Shown: positions 35,414 to 46,424 of the stretch, piece by piece | Layout: every line of letters begins with the position of its first letter | Numbering within the stretch: position 1 is the first letter of the stretch | DNA from: Lysobacter sp. A03 | GTDB taxonomy: Bacteria > Pseudomonadota > Gammaproteobacteria > Xanthomonadales > Xanthomonadaceae | Reading direction: 5' to 3' | Assembly: GCF_000855665.1 (NCBI RefSeq) | Contig: NZ_JXSS01000054.1 | Span: 1-64,000, forward strand | DNA: 64,000 nucleotides | Translations under genes and position numbers: made by a program | The notes under the pieces: generated by a model | Database searches by the model: none | Told to the model about the DNA's origin: nothing | What the model saw: only the letters and a program-made list of their open reading frames with translations

Positions 35414-36325
35414 ATGACGCCACAAGTTCCTGCCGGCCGCGATCGACTGCGTATCGCCATCCAGAAAAACGGCCGCCTCGCCGAGCCCGCGCGGGCCTTG
35501 CTTGCCTCCTGCGGCATGAGTTGGCGGGAAAGCCGCGACCGGCTGTTCTGCTACGGCGAATCGCTGCCGGTCGACCTGCTTCTGGTGCGCGACGACGACA
35601 TTCCCGGATTGATCGCCGACGGTGTCTGCGACCTGGGCATCGTCGGGCGCAATGTGATGGCCGAGCAGGATGGCGCGCGGCGGGCGTCCGGAGCGGCCCC
35701 GGCATTCCGCGAGTGGCGGGCGCTGGGTTTCGGTGATTGCCACCTGGCGCTGGCGATACCCGAAGGCGAGCAGTGGACGTCGCCGGCGCAGCTGGCCGGC
35801 AAGCGTATTGCCACCAGCTATCCGGCGCTTCTGTCCGAGTGGCTGGCGCGTGAGGGTGTCCAGGCCGAGGTGGTGCTGCTGTCCGGCTCGGTCGAGATCG
35901 CACCTCGGCTGGGGCAGGCGGACGCCATTTGCGATCTGGTATCCAGCGGCGCGACCTTGGCGGCGAACCAGTTGAAACCGGTGGTCACTCTGTTCGAAAG
36001 CGAAGCGGTGCTCGCCGGTCCGATGCACGATCTGGACGCCGCTCGTGGTGAGCTGGTGGAGCTGTTGCTGCGGCGCCTGGATGGCGCACTGCGGATCCGC
36101 AACAGCAAGCTGCTGCTGTTCCAGGCCACGCGTGAAAGCCTCCCGGAGCTGCTGCCATTGCTGCCCGATGCCGAGGCGCCGACGGTTCTGCAGGTGGACG
36201 GTGCGGATCGCTTGGCGCTGCAGGCCCTGTGCCATGGCCACTTGACCTGGCAGCGGCTGGAGGATCTCAAGCGCGCCGGGGCGATGGGCCTGATGGTGTT
36301 GCCGGTGGAAGGGATGCTGGCATGA
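35414..36325 (+). CDS. hisG: ATP phosphoribosyltransferase, long (HisG_L) form
   Basis: 303 residues from ATG 35414 ([20 protein letters not shown]). It couples ATP and PRPP, the committed and feedback-inhibited step. The long form with C-terminal regulatory domain ([19 protein letters not shown] and after) needs no HisZ, and no hisZ is present. [18 protein letters not shown] is the PRPP-binding loop region. It follows the regulator gene by 94 bases with no histidine-rich leader peptide, so attenuation of the E. coli kind is not supported. The stop overlaps hisD (ATGA). Confidence 0.96.
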   Translation: MTPQVPAGRDRLRIAIQKNGRLAEPARALLASCGMSWRESRDRLFCYGESLPVDLLLVRDDDIPGLIADGVCDLGIVGRNVMAEQDGARRASGAAPAFREWRALGFGDCHLALAIPEGEQWTSPAQLAGKRIATSYPALLSEWLAREGVQAEVVLLSGSVEIAPRLGQADAICDLVSSGATLAANQLKPVVTLFESEAVLAGPMHDLDAARGELVELLLRRLDGALRIRNSKLLLFQATRESLPELLPLLPDAEAPTVLQVDGADRLALQALCHGHLTWQRLEDLKRAGAMGLMVLPVEGMLA

Positions 36326-37650
36326 GCGGGGCATCCATCGCGGCGATCAGTGCGCAGAATCGCCTGCAGTGGAACGCGCTGGATCCGGCAGCACGCGCAA
36401 TGGCGCTGAGGCGGCCGGCACAGGTCGATGGTGGGAAGACGGCAGCCGCGGTTGCGGCGCTGATCGAGGAAGTGCGGGTGGGCGACGACGCTGCGCTGCG
36501 CGCGCTGACGGCCCGTTTTGACGGCGTCGACATTGATAGTTTCACGGTGTCCGCGGACGAATTTGCGGCGGCACAGGCGCAGGTCGCGCCGGCACTGCGT
36601 AACGCAATCATCGAAGCAGCGGCCCGGATCAAGCAGTTCCACGCCGCCGGCATGACCCAGCCCTACGCGGTGGATACCGCACCGGGGGTGCGCTGCGAGC
36701 GCGTGCTGCGGCCGATCCAGCGGGTCGGTCTGTACGTGCCGGCCGGCTCTGCACCGCTGCCCTCGACCGCGCTGATGCTGGGTATCCCGGCGCGCCTTGC
36801 CGGCTGCCGCGATATCGTGCTGTGCACGCCGCCACGCGCCGACGGCAGCGTGGATCCCGCCGTTCTGGTAGCGGCGGCAACCTGCGGCATCGACCGGGTG
36901 TTCAAGCTCGGCGGCGTGCAGGCGATCGCAGCAATGGCGCTCGGCACCGCGAGCGTGCCGGCGTGCGACAAGCTGTTCGGCCCTGGCAATGCGTACGTGA
37001 CCGAGGCCAAGCGTCAGGTTGCGCAACTGGAGCGGGGCGTGGGCATCGATATGCCGGCAGGTCCCTCCGAGGTGCTGGTGATCGCCGATGCCGGTGCCAA
37101 CCCCGATTTCGTCGCCGCCGACCTGCTGTCCCAGGCCGAGCATGGACCCGACTCGCAGGTGATCCTGATCAGCGATGACGCCGATCTGATCGAGCGGGTC
37201 ATTGACCGGATCGGGATCCAGTTGCTGGAACTGCCGCGTCACGAGACCGCGCGCAGGGCATTGCAGTCGGCCCGGATGATCCAGGTCGCCACGCTGGAGG
37301 ATGCCTTCGCGATCAGCAATGACTACGCGCCCGAACATCTGATCCTCGCCCTGCGCGACGCCCGCCGCTGGTTGCCCTCGGTGAGCGTTGCGGGATCGGT
37401 CTTTCTGGGTGACTGGGCGCCCGAGGCGCTGGGCGATTACTGCAGCGGCACCAACCATGTGCTGCCGACCAGCGGCGCGGCGCGGTTCGTTGGCGGGCTC
37501 AATGTCGCCAGTTTCCAGCTTGCGATTACCGTGCAGGAAGTGGACCAGCAGGGCCTGCGCGCGATTGGTCCCTGCGCGGTCGAGCTGGCCAGCGCGGAGG
37601 GCCTGGACGCCCATCGCCTGGCCGTGTCGCGCCGGTTGGATGCATCGTGA
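36322..37650 (+). CDS. hisD: Histidinol dehydrogenase
   Basis: 442 residues. It oxidises L-histidinol to histidine in two NAD+-dependent steps. Family blocks seen: [50 protein letters not shown], the zinc-ligand stretch [16 protein letters not shown] and [17 protein letters not shown]. It starts four bases inside hisG and its stop overlaps the GTG of hisC, so translation is coupled on both sides. Confidence 0.97.
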   Translation: MSGASIAAISAQNRLQWNALDPAARAMALRRPAQVDGGKTAAAVAALIEEVRVGDDAALRALTARFDGVDIDSFTVSADEFAAAQAQVAPALRNAIIEAAARIKQFHAAGMTQPYAVDTAPGVRCERVLRPIQRVGLYVPAGSAPLPSTALMLGIPARLAGCRDIVLCTPPRADGSVDPAVLVAAATCGIDRVFKLGGVQAIAAMALGTASVPACDKLFGPGNAYVTEAKRQVAQLERGVGIDMPAGPSEVLVIADAGANPDFVAADLLSQAEHGPDSQVILISDDADLIERVIDRIGIQLLELPRHETARRALQSARMIQVATLEDAFAISNDYAPEHLILALRDARRWLPSVSVAGSVFLGDWAPEALGDYCSGTNHVLPTSGAARFVGGLNVASFQLAITVQEVDQQGLRAIGPCAVELASAEGLDAHRLAVSRRLDAS

Positions 37651-38762
37651 ACGCGTCCCTTCGCGAAGGTGACCCGGTGCGACTGGTGCGAGCCGACCTC
37701 GCGGGTTTCGGGGGTTATGCGTCCGCCCGCACCGCCGGGTTGGACGGTGACACCTGGCTCAACGCCAACGAATCCCCGTGGCCCAGTGCCGCCGATGCCG
37801 ACGGTGCCCTGCGTCGCTATCCCGAGCCTCAGCCCGCCGCATTGCGCGCACTGTTGGCTGAACTCTACGGCTGCGACGCCGATCGCCTTCTGGTTGGGCG
37901 CGGCAGTGACGAGGCCATCGACCTGCTGGTTCGCGCGCTGTGCCGGCCCGGCGGCGACGCGGTGCTGATCACCCCGCCCACTTTCGGCATGTATGCGGTG
38001 AGTGCGCGCCTGCATGGCACGGCGGTGATCGAGGTTCCCTTGCTGGACGCCGAAGCGTCGCGCAGGGAAGATGGGTTTGAAGCCGACTTTGCGGCGATCA
38101 GGCGCGCGGCAATCGCCGGTCCGGTGAAGATCGTGTTCCTCTGCTCGCCTGGCAATCCGACCGGCGCGGCACTGCCGTTGTCAGAGGTGGAAGCGCTCGC
38201 GCAATCATTGCAGGACCGCGCGCTGGTCGTGGTCGATGAGGCCTATGGCGAGTTCAGCGAGGTCGCCTCGGCGGCGTCCTTGATCGACCGCCAACCCAAT
38301 ATTGCCGTCCTGCGCACTCTGTCCAAGGCGCATGCGCTGGCGGGCGCCCGTATTGGCAGTGTGATCGCGGACGCCGGCCTGATCGCGGTGCTCCGGCGCT
38401 GCCAGGCCCCGTATCCCTTGCCGGCGCCCTGCATCGAGGTGGCCTGCCGGACGCTCGAAGCCGAGGCTCGCGCGCGCACCGATGCCGGCGTCGCCGTGGT
38501 CCTCGCCGAGCGCGAGCGTCTGCACGCGGCGCTGGCGCAAAGCGCGGCCGTCCGGCGGGCATATCCCTCACAGGCCAACTTCCTGCTGGTGCGGTTCCAT
38601 GATCCCGACGCGGCGATGGATCGCCTGCTCGACGCCGGCATTGTGGTCCGCGACCAACGCGCAGCCGCCGGGCTGGACGATGCGCTGCGGATCACCGTTG
38701 GAACCCCCGAACAGAACAACCGCGTCATTGACGCCATCAACGACTTGGAGAGTACGCAATGA
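37647..38762 (+). CDS. hisC: Histidinol-phosphate aminotransferase
   Basis: 371 residues from a GTG start overlapping the hisD stop (GTGA). A fold-type I PLP enzyme: [10 protein letters not shown] at the substrate end, CSPGNPTG (Asn), VVDEAYGEF (Asp and Tyr of the PLP site) and [13 protein letters not shown] with the Schiff-base Lys. Ends [12 protein letters not shown], with ATGA overlap to hisB. It makes L-histidinol phosphate from imidazole-acetol phosphate. Confidence 0.96.
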   Translation: MNASLREGDPVRLVRADLAGFGGYASARTAGLDGDTWLNANESPWPSAADADGALRRYPEPQPAALRALLAELYGCDADRLLVGRGSDEAIDLLVRALCRPGGDAVLITPPTFGMYAVSARLHGTAVIEVPLLDAEASRREDGFEADFAAIRRAAIAGPVKIVFLCSPGNPTGAALPLSEVEALAQSLQDRALVVVDEAYGEFSEVASAASLIDRQPNIAVLRTLSKAHALAGARIGSVIADAGLIAVLRRCQAPYPLPAPCIEVACRTLEAEARARTDAGVAVVLAERERLHAALAQSAAVRRAYPSQANFLLVRFHDPDAAMDRLLDAGIVVRDQRAAAGLDDALRITVGTPEQNNRVIDAINDLESTQ

Positions 38763-39841
38763 GTGGTCTGACGCCGATCCTGTTCGTGGACCGTGACGGT
38801 ACCCTGGTCGAGGAGCCGGAAGATTTCCAGCTCGACAGCCTCGGCAAGCTGCGTCTGGTGGCGGACGTGGTGCCGGCGATGCTGAAGTTGCGCGATGCGG
38901 GCTACCAGTTCGTCATGGTCACCAATCAGGACGGTCTGGGCTCCGAGGCATTCCCGCAGGAGGCGTTCGACGGTCCGCAGCAGCTGATGATGCAGATCCT
39001 GGAGAGCCAGGGAATCACCTTCCGCGAGGTACTGATCGACACGAGCTGGCCGGCCGACAACGCGCCCACGCGCAAGCCCGGAATCGGCCTCGCCCAGCAC
39101 TTGTTGAAGGACCGCGACATCGACTGGAAACGATCGGCGATGGTCGGGGATCGCGAAACCGACAACGGCTTCGCCCACAACATGGGCATCCGCGCATTCC
39201 AGCTGCGCACCGAACAGTTCGGTGGCGAGTGGGATTGGCCCGGCATCGCCCATGAGCTGGCCGATGCGCCACGCCGTGCCGTGGTCACCCGCGACACCCG
39301 CGAGACACGCATCCGCGTCGAGGTTGACCTGGACCGGGTTGCCGAGCCGCAGGTCTCGACCGGCCTGGGGTTCTTCGACCACATGCTCGAGCAGATCGGC
39401 AAGCACGGCGGTTTCGCGCTGCAGCTGGAGTGTGAGGGCGATCTGCATGTGGATGAACATCACACCATCGAGGACAGTGCGCTGGCGCTGGGCCAGGCGC
39501 TGCGCGAGGCGCTCGGCGACAAGCGTGGGATCGGCCGCTATGGATTCACCCTGCCGATGGACGAGACGCTGGCGAGCGCTGCGTTGGACTTCTCGGGCCG
39601 ACCCTATTTCGTATTCCAAGGTGATTTCCAGCGAGAGATGATCGGAGACATGCCGACCGAACTGGTGCCGCATTTCTTCCGCTCGCTGTGCGAAGGCGGC
39701 GGGATCAACCTCAACCTCTCGGTCAAGGGCGACAACGACCACCACAAGGTTGAGGCCAGCTTCAAGGCGCTGGCGCGCACGCTGCGCCAGGCAATTCGCC
39801 GCGAGGGCCGCGAACTGCCGAGCACCAAGGGCCGACTGTGA
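38759..39841 (+). CDS. hisB: Bifunctional histidinol-phosphatase / imidazoleglycerol-phosphate dehydratase
   Basis: 360 residues. The N-terminal HAD phosphatase shows FVDRDGTL (nucleophile Asp) and [16 protein letters not shown]; the C-terminal dehydratase, from about residue 170, shows the metal-binding [15 protein letters not shown] and [20 protein letters not shown]. This fusion is typical of gammaproteobacteria. It serves steps six and eight of the pathway. Coupled to hisC and hisH by four-base overlaps. Confidence 0.97.
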   Translation: MSGLTPILFVDRDGTLVEEPEDFQLDSLGKLRLVADVVPAMLKLRDAGYQFVMVTNQDGLGSEAFPQEAFDGPQQLMMQILESQGITFREVLIDTSWPADNAPTRKPGIGLAQHLLKDRDIDWKRSAMVGDRETDNGFAHNMGIRAFQLRTEQFGGEWDWPGIAHELADAPRRAVVTRDTRETRIRVEVDLDRVAEPQVSTGLGFFDHMLEQIGKHGGFALQLECEGDLHVDEHHTIEDSALALGQALREALGDKRGIGRYGFTLPMDETLASAALDFSGRPYFVFQGDFQREMIGDMPTELVPHFFRSLCEGGGINLNLSVKGDNDHHKVEASFKALARTLRQAIRREGRELPSTKGRL

Positions 39842-40455
39842 GCGCGACGGTTCTGGTCGATGCGGGTGGTGCCAACCTGGGGTCGGTACGTTACGCGCTC
39901 GAACGGCTGGGCGCGGACGTGCGGGTCAGCCGCGATGCGGCGGAAATTGCCGCCGCGAGCCGGGTGATCCTGCCCGGTGTCGGTGCCGCGGCGTCGGGCA
40001 TGGCGCTGCTTCGCGAGCGTGATCTCAACAAGGTATTGCGCGAGCTGACCCAGCCGCTGCTGGGCATCTGCCTGGGCATGCAGCTGCTTTACGAGGGCTC
40101 CGAGGAGGGCGGCGTCGAGTGTCTCGGGCTGATTCCAGGCAGCGTGCGCAAGCTGGCGGCTGAGCCTGCCCGCGACGGCAAGCCCGCCATCCGGGTGCCG
40201 CACATGGGCTGGAACACCCTTCAGCTGCGCCAATCTGATCCGCTCCTGGAGGGCATCGGTGACGGCGCGCATGTGTATTTCGTCCACAGCTACGCCGCGC
40301 CCGTCGATGAGCGGACCCTGGCCACCTGCCAGCACGGCAGCCCCTTCGCCGCGGTGGTACGCAGCGGCAACCGCTACGGGGCGCAGTTTCATCCCGAGCG
40401 CTCGTCAACGGTGGGCATGCGCCTGCTGGCCAATTTCCTGAAGATTCCTGCGTGA
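39838..40455 (+). CDS. hisH: Imidazole glycerol phosphate synthase, glutaminase subunit
   Basis: 205 residues from a GTG overlapping the hisB stop. Class I glutamine amidotransferase: nucleophile Cys in [17 protein letters not shown], and the His-Glu pair in [11 protein letters not shown]. It supplies ammonia to HisF, which is encoded two genes later. YFVHSYAAP is the conserved interface block. Confidence 0.96.
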   Translation: MSATVLVDAGGANLGSVRYALERLGADVRVSRDAAEIAAASRVILPGVGAAASGMALLRERDLNKVLRELTQPLLGICLGMQLLYEGSEEGGVECLGLIPGSVRKLAAEPARDGKPAIRVPHMGWNTLQLRQSDPLLEGIGDGAHVYFVHSYAAPVDERTLATCQHGSPFAAVVRSGNRYGAQFHPERSSTVGMRLLANFLKIPA

Positions 40456-40531
40456 GTGTGCGCGTGCCTTCTGTGGGCATCGTCGCTGCAGCTCACCGTT
40501 GCTGATATCCACGATTTCCGGAGTTGATTCC

Positions 40532-41335
40532 ATGCCTTCGCCCGATCCCCGTCCTCCAGCCGACCGCGCCATGACCCGGCCCGGCGCGGACGCCTTCGTC
40601 GTCTATCCCGCCATCGACGTTCGCGACGGCCGTGTGGTCCGTCTGCAGCAGGGCGATTACGACCGCGAAACCCGCTATCCCGACCAGCCCGCAATTGTTG
40701 CCGCCCGCTATTCCGGGGCCGCAGCGACCTGGCTGCATCTGGTCGATCTTGACGCGGCGCGCGCCGGTGGCTACACCCTGCAGCCGCTGTTGCGCGAGCT
40801 GAAGCGGACCACGAACCTGCAGATCCAGACCGGTGGCGGCGTCCGCGCCGAGTCGGATGTCGAGGCGATCCTGGAGGCCGGCGCCGATCGCGTCGTGGTG
40901 GGTTCATTGGCCGTGCGCGAACCGGAACAAGTGATCCGCTGGGTCCACCGCTTCGGCAACGAGCGCATCACCGTGGCGTTGGACGCACGCCAGGACGAAG
41001 CAGGGCGCTGGCAATTGCCGACGGCCGGCTGGACCCAAGCCAGCGATGTTTCGCTGGAATCATTGCTGGCGCGCTACGCCGGCGAAGGTCTGCGCCACCT
41101 GCTGTGCACCGACATCGCCCGTGACGGGATGATGGCCGGCCCCAACCTGGACTTCTATCGCCATCTGCTCGCGCTGGCACCGGACATGCAGTTGCAGGCT
41201 TCCGGCGGTGTGCGCGACACCGCCGACATCGTTGCCGCGCGCGAGGCTGGCTGCAGCGGTGCGATCCTGGGCAAGGCGTTGCTGGACGGTCGGCTCGACC
41301 TGACCGCAGCACTGGCCGAGGAACGCCCGTGCTGA
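40532..41335 (+). CDS. hisA: ProFAR isomerase (HisA)
   Basis: 267 residues from ATG 40532, with GGAG nine bases before; a second ATG at 40571 is an alternative, since HisA proper begins at [20 protein letters not shown]. The (beta/alpha)8 phosphate-binding ends are [13 protein letters not shown] and [13 protein letters not shown], and the catalytic Asp pair lies in AIDVRDG and [14 protein letters not shown]. The 76-base gap before it is the only sizeable gap in the operon, with no terminator seen. Confidence 0.95.
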   Translation: MPSPDPRPPADRAMTRPGADAFVVYPAIDVRDGRVVRLQQGDYDRETRYPDQPAIVAARYSGAAATWLHLVDLDAARAGGYTLQPLLRELKRTTNLQIQTGGGVRAESDVEAILEAGADRVVVGSLAVREPEQVIRWVHRFGNERITVALDARQDEAGRWQLPTAGWTQASDVSLESLLARYAGEGLRHLLCTDIARDGMMAGPNLDFYRHLLALAPDMQLQASGGVRDTADIVAAREAGCSGAILGKALLDGRLDLTAALAEERPC

Positions 41336-42108
41336 GCCGGCGCATCATCCCCTGCCTTGACGTCGCCGACGGCCGGGTGGTCAAAGGCGTGCAGTTCCGC
41401 GGCCACGTCGATGTCGGCGATATCGTTGAGCTGGCCATGCGCTACCGCGACGCCGGGGCGGATGAGCTGGTGTTCTACGACATCACCGCCAGTCCGCAAG
41501 GACGGCACGTGGACAAAGAGTGGGTCGAGCGCATCGCGCGGGTCATCGATATCCCGTTCTGCGTCGCCGGTGGCATCCGCAGCGTGGCTGACGCGCGCGA
41601 GGTGCTGCACGCCGGCGCGGACAAGATCTCGATCAACACCCCGGCCCTGCAGCGGCCCGAACTGGTGGCCGAGCTGGCCGATGCATTCGGGGTCCAGTGC
41701 GTGGTCGTCGGCGTGGACAGCCTTCGCGATGAGGACGGCCAGTGGCGTGTGCGCCAGTTCACCGGCGATGTGGAGCGCACCCAGGCGCTGGCGAAGACCA
41801 CCCTGGAGTGGGTCGCACAGGTACAGGACCTGGGTGCGGGAGAGATCGTGCTCAACTGCATGGGCAGCGACGGCGTACGCGAAGGCTATGACATCGAACA
41901 GTTGCAGCGCGTGCGCGAGGTCTGCGCGGTGCCACTGATCGCGTCCGGCGGCGCCGGGGCCATGGAGCACTTCCTCGACCTTTTCCGTCGCGTGGATGTT
42001 GACGGCGCGCTTGCCGCCAGCGTGTTCCACTCCGGTGCCATCGCCATTCCCCAACTCAAGCAGTACCTGCACGCGCAGGGCATCGAGGTGCGTCATGCCG
42101 TTTCCTGA
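41329..42108 (+). CDS. hisF: Imidazole glycerol phosphate synthase, cyclase subunit
   Basis: 259 residues from a GTG seven bases inside his[21 protein letters not shown] holds the catalytic Asp of strand 1; [19 protein letters not shown] has the second; [11 protein letters not shown] and [13 protein letters not shown] are the phosphate loops. It acts with HisH to make IGP and AICAR. Confidence 0.97.
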   Translation: MLSRRIIPCLDVADGRVVKGVQFRGHVDVGDIVELAMRYRDAGADELVFYDITASPQGRHVDKEWVERIARVIDIPFCVAGGIRSVADAREVLHAGADKISINTPALQRPELVAELADAFGVQCVVVGVDSLRDEDGQWRVRQFTGDVERTQALAKTTLEWVAQVQDLGAGEIVLNCMGSDGVREGYDIEQLQRVREVCAVPLIASGGAGAMEHFLDLFRRVDVDGALAASVFHSGAIAIPQLKQYLHAQGIEVRHAVS

Positions 42109-42703
42109 TCCCGACTCGCTCGCCTGGGACGCTTCCAGCGGTTTGTTGCCAGCGATCGTGCAGGACGCCGACACGCTGCGGGTGCTGATGCTGGGCTACA
42201 TGGATCGCGCGGCGCTGCAGACCACCCGCGAGACCGGCAAGGTCAGCTTTTACAGCCGTAGCCGTCAGCAGGCGTGGACCAAGGGCGAGACCTCGGGCAA
42301 TTTCCTCACCCTGGTCTCGATGCAGGCCGATTGCGACGATGACACCCTGCTGGTGCTGGCGCGGCCGCAGGGGCCGACCTGTCATCTGGACCGCACCAGT
42401 TGTTTCGCCGACGCCCCCGGCAGCTTCCTCGCCGATCTCGACCAGCTCGTCCAGAGGCGCGACCTTGAGCGCCCCGCGGGGAGTTATACGACCAGCCTGT
42501 TTGAAGGCGGCATCCGGCGGATCGCGCAGAAAGTCGGCGAGGAAGGCGTGGAGACGGCGCTGGCCGCGGTAGCCGAGGGCGACGATGCGCTTTCGGGTGA
42601 GGCGGCCGACCTGATCTTCCATCTGCTGGTGTTGCTGCGCGCGCGAGGTCTCTCTCTGGAAGCTGCACTGAGCGTTCTGCGCGAGCGCCACCGCACCGAT
42701 TGA
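42095..42703 (+). CDS. hisI: Fused phosphoribosyl-AMP cyclohydrolase / phosphoribosyl-ATP pyrophosphatase
   Basis: 202 residues (HisIE) from ATG 42095, inside the end of hisF. The cyclohydrolase half has [34 protein letters not shown] and the zinc Cys in [11 protein letters not shown] and [12 protein letters not shown]. The pyrophosphatase half has [17 protein letters not shown] and [13 protein letters not shown], a MazG-like helical pattern. Last gene of the operon; no hairpin terminator is obvious in the next 74 bases. Confidence 0.96.
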   Translation: MPFPDPDSLAWDASSGLLPAIVQDADTLRVLMLGYMDRAALQTTRETGKVSFYSRSRQQAWTKGETSGNFLTLVSMQADCDDDTLLVLARPQGPTCHLDRTSCFADAPGSFLADLDQLVQRRDLERPAGSYTTSLFEGGIRRIAQKVGEEGVETALAAVAEGDDALSGEAADLIFHLLVLLRARGLSLEAALSVLRERHRTD

Positions 42704-42777
42704 TCGCGTCGGTGGGTTCGCGTCGCCGGCGCCGCTGCTAGGCTTCCCTTCCTGTCTCTGCAACGGAACGGCCCGGC

Positions 42778-44460
42778 ATGTGCGCACCCCTCCCAACGTC
42801 AGCGTGTTCGCCCCGTCCGGGCGCACCGGTCAGTCGGCCGGCGTTCGTGGCTCTGGTTCTGGTTGCGGCGCTGGCCTGCTCGTCGCTGCTGGCAACCCCT
42901 CAGGCGGCCGCAGCCACCCAGGGCAAGGCGGAGTTCTCCGGCGTGGTGTACGCCGACACCAACGAAAACGGCCGGCGAGACCCGGATGAGCCCGGCGTGT
43001 CCGGGGTCAAGCTCTCCAACGGCCGCGACATCGTCCTCACCGACGCCGATGGCAGCTACCGGATCCCCGTCCGTCCGGGCGACACGGTGTTCGCGGTTAA
43101 ACCGGCGGACCGGGCGTTTGCCACCGGCGCTGACGGATTGCCTGCGTTCTGGCAGCACTACTTTCCCGCCGGCTCGCCCGCCCTGGAGTACGGCGGCATC
43201 CCCGCCGACAACCGGCTGAGCATGGACGTGGCGCTGCATGCGGGCGAGCCCCTCGCGGGCGATCTGGAGGTGCTGCTGATGGCCGACCCGCAGGTCAAAT
43301 CGCTGGTTGACGTGGACTACTACGACCGCGACATCCTCGACTCGATCCGCAAGGACGCCCCCGCGCAGCTCGGTCTGAGCCTGGGCGACATCGTCGATGA
43401 CGACCTCTCGCTGTATCCGGCGATCAACGCACGCACCGCGGCCCTGGGCGTGCCCTGGCTGCACGCGCCGGGCAACCACGACATGGATCTGGACGCCGCC
43501 TCCGACGCGGAATCCACGCTCACCTTCCGCCGGTATTTCGGCCCGGACACCGTGGCGTGGGAAGAGCAGGGCACGGCGATCGTCCTGCTGGATGACGTCA
43601 TCCACCTGCCGGGCGACGGCTACGTGGGCGGACTGCGTGAGGACCAGTTCGCCTTCCTCGAGTCCTATCTGCCCACGCTGGCTGATGACACGCGGCTGGT
43701 GGTGGGCGCACACATCCCGTTTTTCAACACCGCGACCGCACCCGGGGCGGAGACCTTCCGCGTGGCCGATCGCCAGCGGCTGTTCCAGCTGCTGCAACGC
43801 TTCGATAACGTGCTGTTGCTCAGTGGCCACACCCACGTCCAGCAGCACTTCCACCACGGTGCTGCCGAAGGCTGGAACGGGCGACATCCCCTGCACGAGT
43901 ACAACGTCGGGGCGGCTTGCGGCGCATTCTGGTCCGGGGTCAAGGACGAGGCCGGCATCCCAGATGCGACGATGGCCGACGGCACGCCCAACGGTTACGC
44001 GCGGCTGAAGATCGGTCGGTCCGGCGACTACGCCCTGAGCTGGCATCCTGCGCGCCTGCCGGCGAACCACGCCGAAATCACGAACGCCATGGCGCTGCAC
44101 GCACCCCGCGTCTTGCGGCGCGGCGCCTATCCGGCCTGGGGTGTGTACGCCAACGTGTTCATGGGCATGGACGACAGTAAGGTCGAGTACCGCATTGACG
44201 GCGGCGAATGGAAGCCGATGCGCAAGGTGGTGCAGGCCGATCCCCGGCTGCTGGCCGAGAATGTCCGCGACGACGAGGCGGACATGCTGCGCGGCTTCGA
44301 CCGCTCGCCCGAAGCCAAGCCCAGTCGCCACCTGTGGCGTGGGGCGCTGCCGACCGATCTGGCCGCCGGCGAGCATAACGTCGAGGTGCGCACGACCGAT
44401 CGCTGGATCGGCGAGCAGGCAGCACGCACCACCTACCGGCTGCAGGACGGGAGCGAATGA
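42778..44460 (+). CDS. Secreted calcineurin-like phosphoesterase with SdrD-B-like N-terminus
   Basis: 560 residues. The hydrophobic segment FVALVLVAALACSSLLATPQ (about 23-42) is a signal or anchor. DTNENGRRDPDEPGVSGVKL (about 60-79) is the SdrD/Cna-B-like calcium-loop start of an Ig-type domain. The metallophosphatase motifs follow in order: LMADPQ (Gln in place of the usual His), LSLGDIVDDD, PGNHDMD, VGAHIPFF and LSGHTHVQ. A beta-rich C-terminal domain follows (VEYRIDGGEWKPM). It hydrolyses a phosphoester in the periplasm or outside; substrate unknown. It stands 74 bases after the his operon and may share its readthrough. Confidence 0.9.
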   Translation: MCAPLPTSACSPRPGAPVSRPAFVALVLVAALACSSLLATPQAAAATQGKAEFSGVVYADTNENGRRDPDEPGVSGVKLSNGRDIVLTDADGSYRIPVRPGDTVFAVKPADRAFATGADGLPAFWQHYFPAGSPALEYGGIPADNRLSMDVALHAGEPLAGDLEVLLMADPQVKSLVDVDYYDRDILDSIRKDAPAQLGLSLGDIVDDDLSLYPAINARTAALGVPWLHAPGNHDMDLDAASDAESTLTFRRYFGPDTVAWEEQGTAIVLLDDVIHLPGDGYVGGLREDQFAFLESYLPTLADDTRLVVGAHIPFFNTATAPGAETFRVADRQRLFQLLQRFDNVLLLSGHTHVQQHFHHGAAEGWNGRHPLHEYNVGAACGAFWSGVKDEAGIPDATMADGTPNGYARLKIGRSGDYALSWHPARLPANHAEITNAMALHAPRVLRRGAYPAWGVYANVFMGMDDSKVEYRIDGGEWKPMRKVVQADPRLLAENVRDDEADMLRGFDRSPEAKPSRHLWRGALPTDLAAGEHNVEVRTTDRWIGEQAARTTYRLQDGSE

Positions 44461-44478
44461 GCAGCCAGGCTGCGCGGC

Positions 44479-45186
44479 TCAGAACGCCGGGTCGATACCC
44501 TCGAAGGACTCCAACCGGCGATGGCCATTGGCGGCCTGGGTGTCGCGCGGTTCCGGGTAGTCCTCCAGGCGATCGATGAGCACGGTGTTCATGCCCGCTT
44601 CGCGCGCGGCGTCCAGTTCCTCGACGACGTCGGACAGGAAGAGGACATGCGCCGCTGGTATATCGAGCTCGGATGCGATGCGGTCGTAGCTCCTGAAATC
44701 CCGCTTGCCGCCAATCTCGGTGTCGAACCACCCCGAGAACAGTCGGGTCAGGTCACCCTCATCGCTGTGGCCAAAAAACAGCCGTTGCGCCGGCACGCTG
44801 CCTGACGAGTACACGTACAACGGGATGCCGTCTGCATGCCAGCGTTGCAGCGCCTGCGCCGCATCCGGGTAGATGTGCGCGGTGAAGTCGCCGTTGCGGT
44901 AGCCGTCGGCCCAGATCATTCCCTGAAGGGCCTTCAGGGCGGTGTGCTTGCGGTCCTCGTCGATCCAGCCTTGCATGACCTCGGCGATCATGGCGTCCTG
45001 ACACATGCCACCCAACTCGGTGGCGACCATGTCCAGCCACTTGCGAACCGCCGGCTCGTGCCCGCGGACCTTGACGAAAGCGGGCAGGGCGCGACGGGCA
45101 AACGGGAACAGCACGTCCTTGACGAAGGAGATGCTGCTGGTCGTGCCCTCGATATCGGTGAGGATCGCCCGGATTGGATTGGTCAT
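44479..45186 (-). CDS. mtnC: Enolase-phosphatase (methionine salvage)
   Basis: 235 residues from ATG 45186 ([20 protein letters not shown]). A HAD enzyme that converts 2,3-diketo-5-methylthiopentyl-1-phosphate to acireductone. DIEGT carries the nucleophile, [12 protein letters not shown] motif II, and [19 protein letters not shown] motif III. Start overlaps the stop of mtnD by four bases; it is the last gene of mtnBDC. Confidence 0.96.
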   Translation of the reverse strand: MTNPIRAILTDIEGTTSSISFVKDVLFPFARRALPAFVKVRGHEPAVRKWLDMVATELGGMCQDAMIAEVMQGWIDEDRKHTALKALQGMIWADGYRNGDFTAHIYPDAAQALQRWHADGIPLYVYSSGSVPAQRLFFGHSDEGDLTRLFSGWFDTEIGGKRDFRSYDRIASELDIPAAHVLFLSDVVEELDAAREAGMNTVLIDRLEDYPEPRDTQAANGHRRLESFEGIDPAF

Positions 45187-45740
45187 GACGACTGGACGGA
45201 TTCGTGACGCGGAAAGCGGGCAGCGATATCGGTGCCGGTGAAATGGCCGACCCAGCCGTCGGGTTGCTTGAAGAAGCGGATGGCGACGAAGTCCGGCTCC
45301 GCGCCCATGTCGAACCAGTGCGGCGTGCCATCGGGTACCGATATCAGGTCGCCCTTCTCGCACAGCACCTCGTACACCTTGTCATCCACATGCAGGGTAA
45401 ACAGCCCCGACCCGGCGACGAAGAACCGCACCTCGTCCTCCTGGTGGAAGTGCTCATCCAGGAAGGTCTTGCGGATGTCGGCGCGCTTGGGGTTGTCGGG
45501 GCCAACGCTGGCGACATCGACGCTCTGGAAGCCGTGCTCGGCAACGAGCCGGTCGATATCGGTCTTGTACGCAGCAAGGATCTTCTCGGGAGCATCGCCG
45601 CCGCTGACCTCGGCGCTGGTTTCCCAGCGCTCGAAGCTCACCCCGATGGCAGCCAGCTCGCGGGCAATCGCGGCGTGGTCGCTGGTGGATGACACCGCTG
45701 TGGCGGGGTCGCGGTCAGTGAAAATACGCAGGCGGCTCAT
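45183..45740 (-). CDS. mtnD: Acireductone dioxygenase
   Basis: 185 residues from ATG 45740 ([16 protein letters not shown]). A metal cupin: [17 protein letters not shown] gives the HxH...E ligands, and GTPHWFDMG the last His. It makes the methionine precursor 2-keto-4-methylthiobutyrate (Fe) or the off-pathway products (Ni). Overlaps mtnB and mtnC by four bases each. Confidence 0.96.
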   Translation of the reverse strand: MSRLRIFTDRDPATAVSSTSDHAAIARELAAIGVSFERWETSAEVSGGDAPEKILAAYKTDIDRLVAEHGFQSVDVASVGPDNPKRADIRKTFLDEHFHQEDEVRFFVAGSGLFTLHVDDKVYEVLCEKGDLISVPDGTPHWFDMGAEPDFVAIRFFKQPDGWVGHFTGTDIAARFPRHESVQSS

Positions 45741-46372
45741 CGTTGCAGTTTCCTCAGTTCCAGTTCGCATCCCAGCAGGAAATCAAACGCTTCCAGGTGG
45801 CGTCGCGCTTCAACCATGTCACGACCCCAGGCATACAGGCCGTGACCATCGATCAGGTAGCCCCACATGGTCTGCCGGTCCAGCAGCGCATCGACCTGGT
45901 CGGCGAGGGTGGGCATGTGTTGGCTGTTGGGCAGCACGGGCAGCTCGATCGCCGCTTCGTGGGTGGTGTTACCGTGGAACGCCTTGAGCATCTCATAGCC
46001 TTCCAGCCGCACCTTGCCGGACCGGGCGTACAGGCGCGAGGCGACGGTCTGGTTCTGCGAGTGCGTATGCAGCACGCAACCGACCTCGGCAAATCGGCGG
46101 TACAGGCGGGTATGCAGAAGCGTCTCGGCTGAGGAGCGGCGTCCGGTTGCCACCGGATTTCCCTCCAGGTCGACCACCATGATGCCGTCCGCGGTCAACT
46201 GGCCCTTGTTGCCACCGGACACGGTGATGGCGACATGGTGCGCATCCAGGCGCTGGGAGAAGTTGCTGCTGGTGGCCGGCGTCCAGCCCGCCGAGGCTAT
46301 CTCGCGGACGTTGCGCGCCAGCTCATCGGCGCGCGCGGAAAACAGCTGCGGATCGTAGGGGTGTGGCTTCAT
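45737..46372 (-). CDS. mtnB: Methylthioribulose-1-phosphate dehydratase
   Basis: 211 residues. Class II aldolase-like: [20 protein letters not shown] at the substrate site, [15 protein letters not shown] with the zinc HxH, and [13 protein letters not shown] with the third His. First gene of mtnBDC; mtnA and mtnP are not in the window. It lies 52 bases after the NSS transporter gene, so cotranscription is possible. Confidence 0.94.
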   Translation of the reverse strand: MKPHPYDPQLFSARADELARNVREIASAGWTPATSSNFSQRLDAHHVAITVSGGNKGQLTADGIMVVDLEGNPVATGRRSSAETLLHTRLYRRFAEVGCVLHTHSQNQTVASRLYARSGKVRLEGYEMLKAFHGNTTHEAAIELPVLPNSQHMPTLADQVDALLDRQTMWGYLIDGHGLYAWGRDMVEARRHLEAFDFLLGCELELRKLQR

Positions 46373-46424
46373 CCAGTCAGTTTATCGGATGCCCAGGTGA
46401 GCAGCGCCTGGTGCCCACGTTCCG

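Noticed and set aside
35818-37614. 598-codon open frame opposite hisG-hisD
   Set aside because: Shadow of the his operon.
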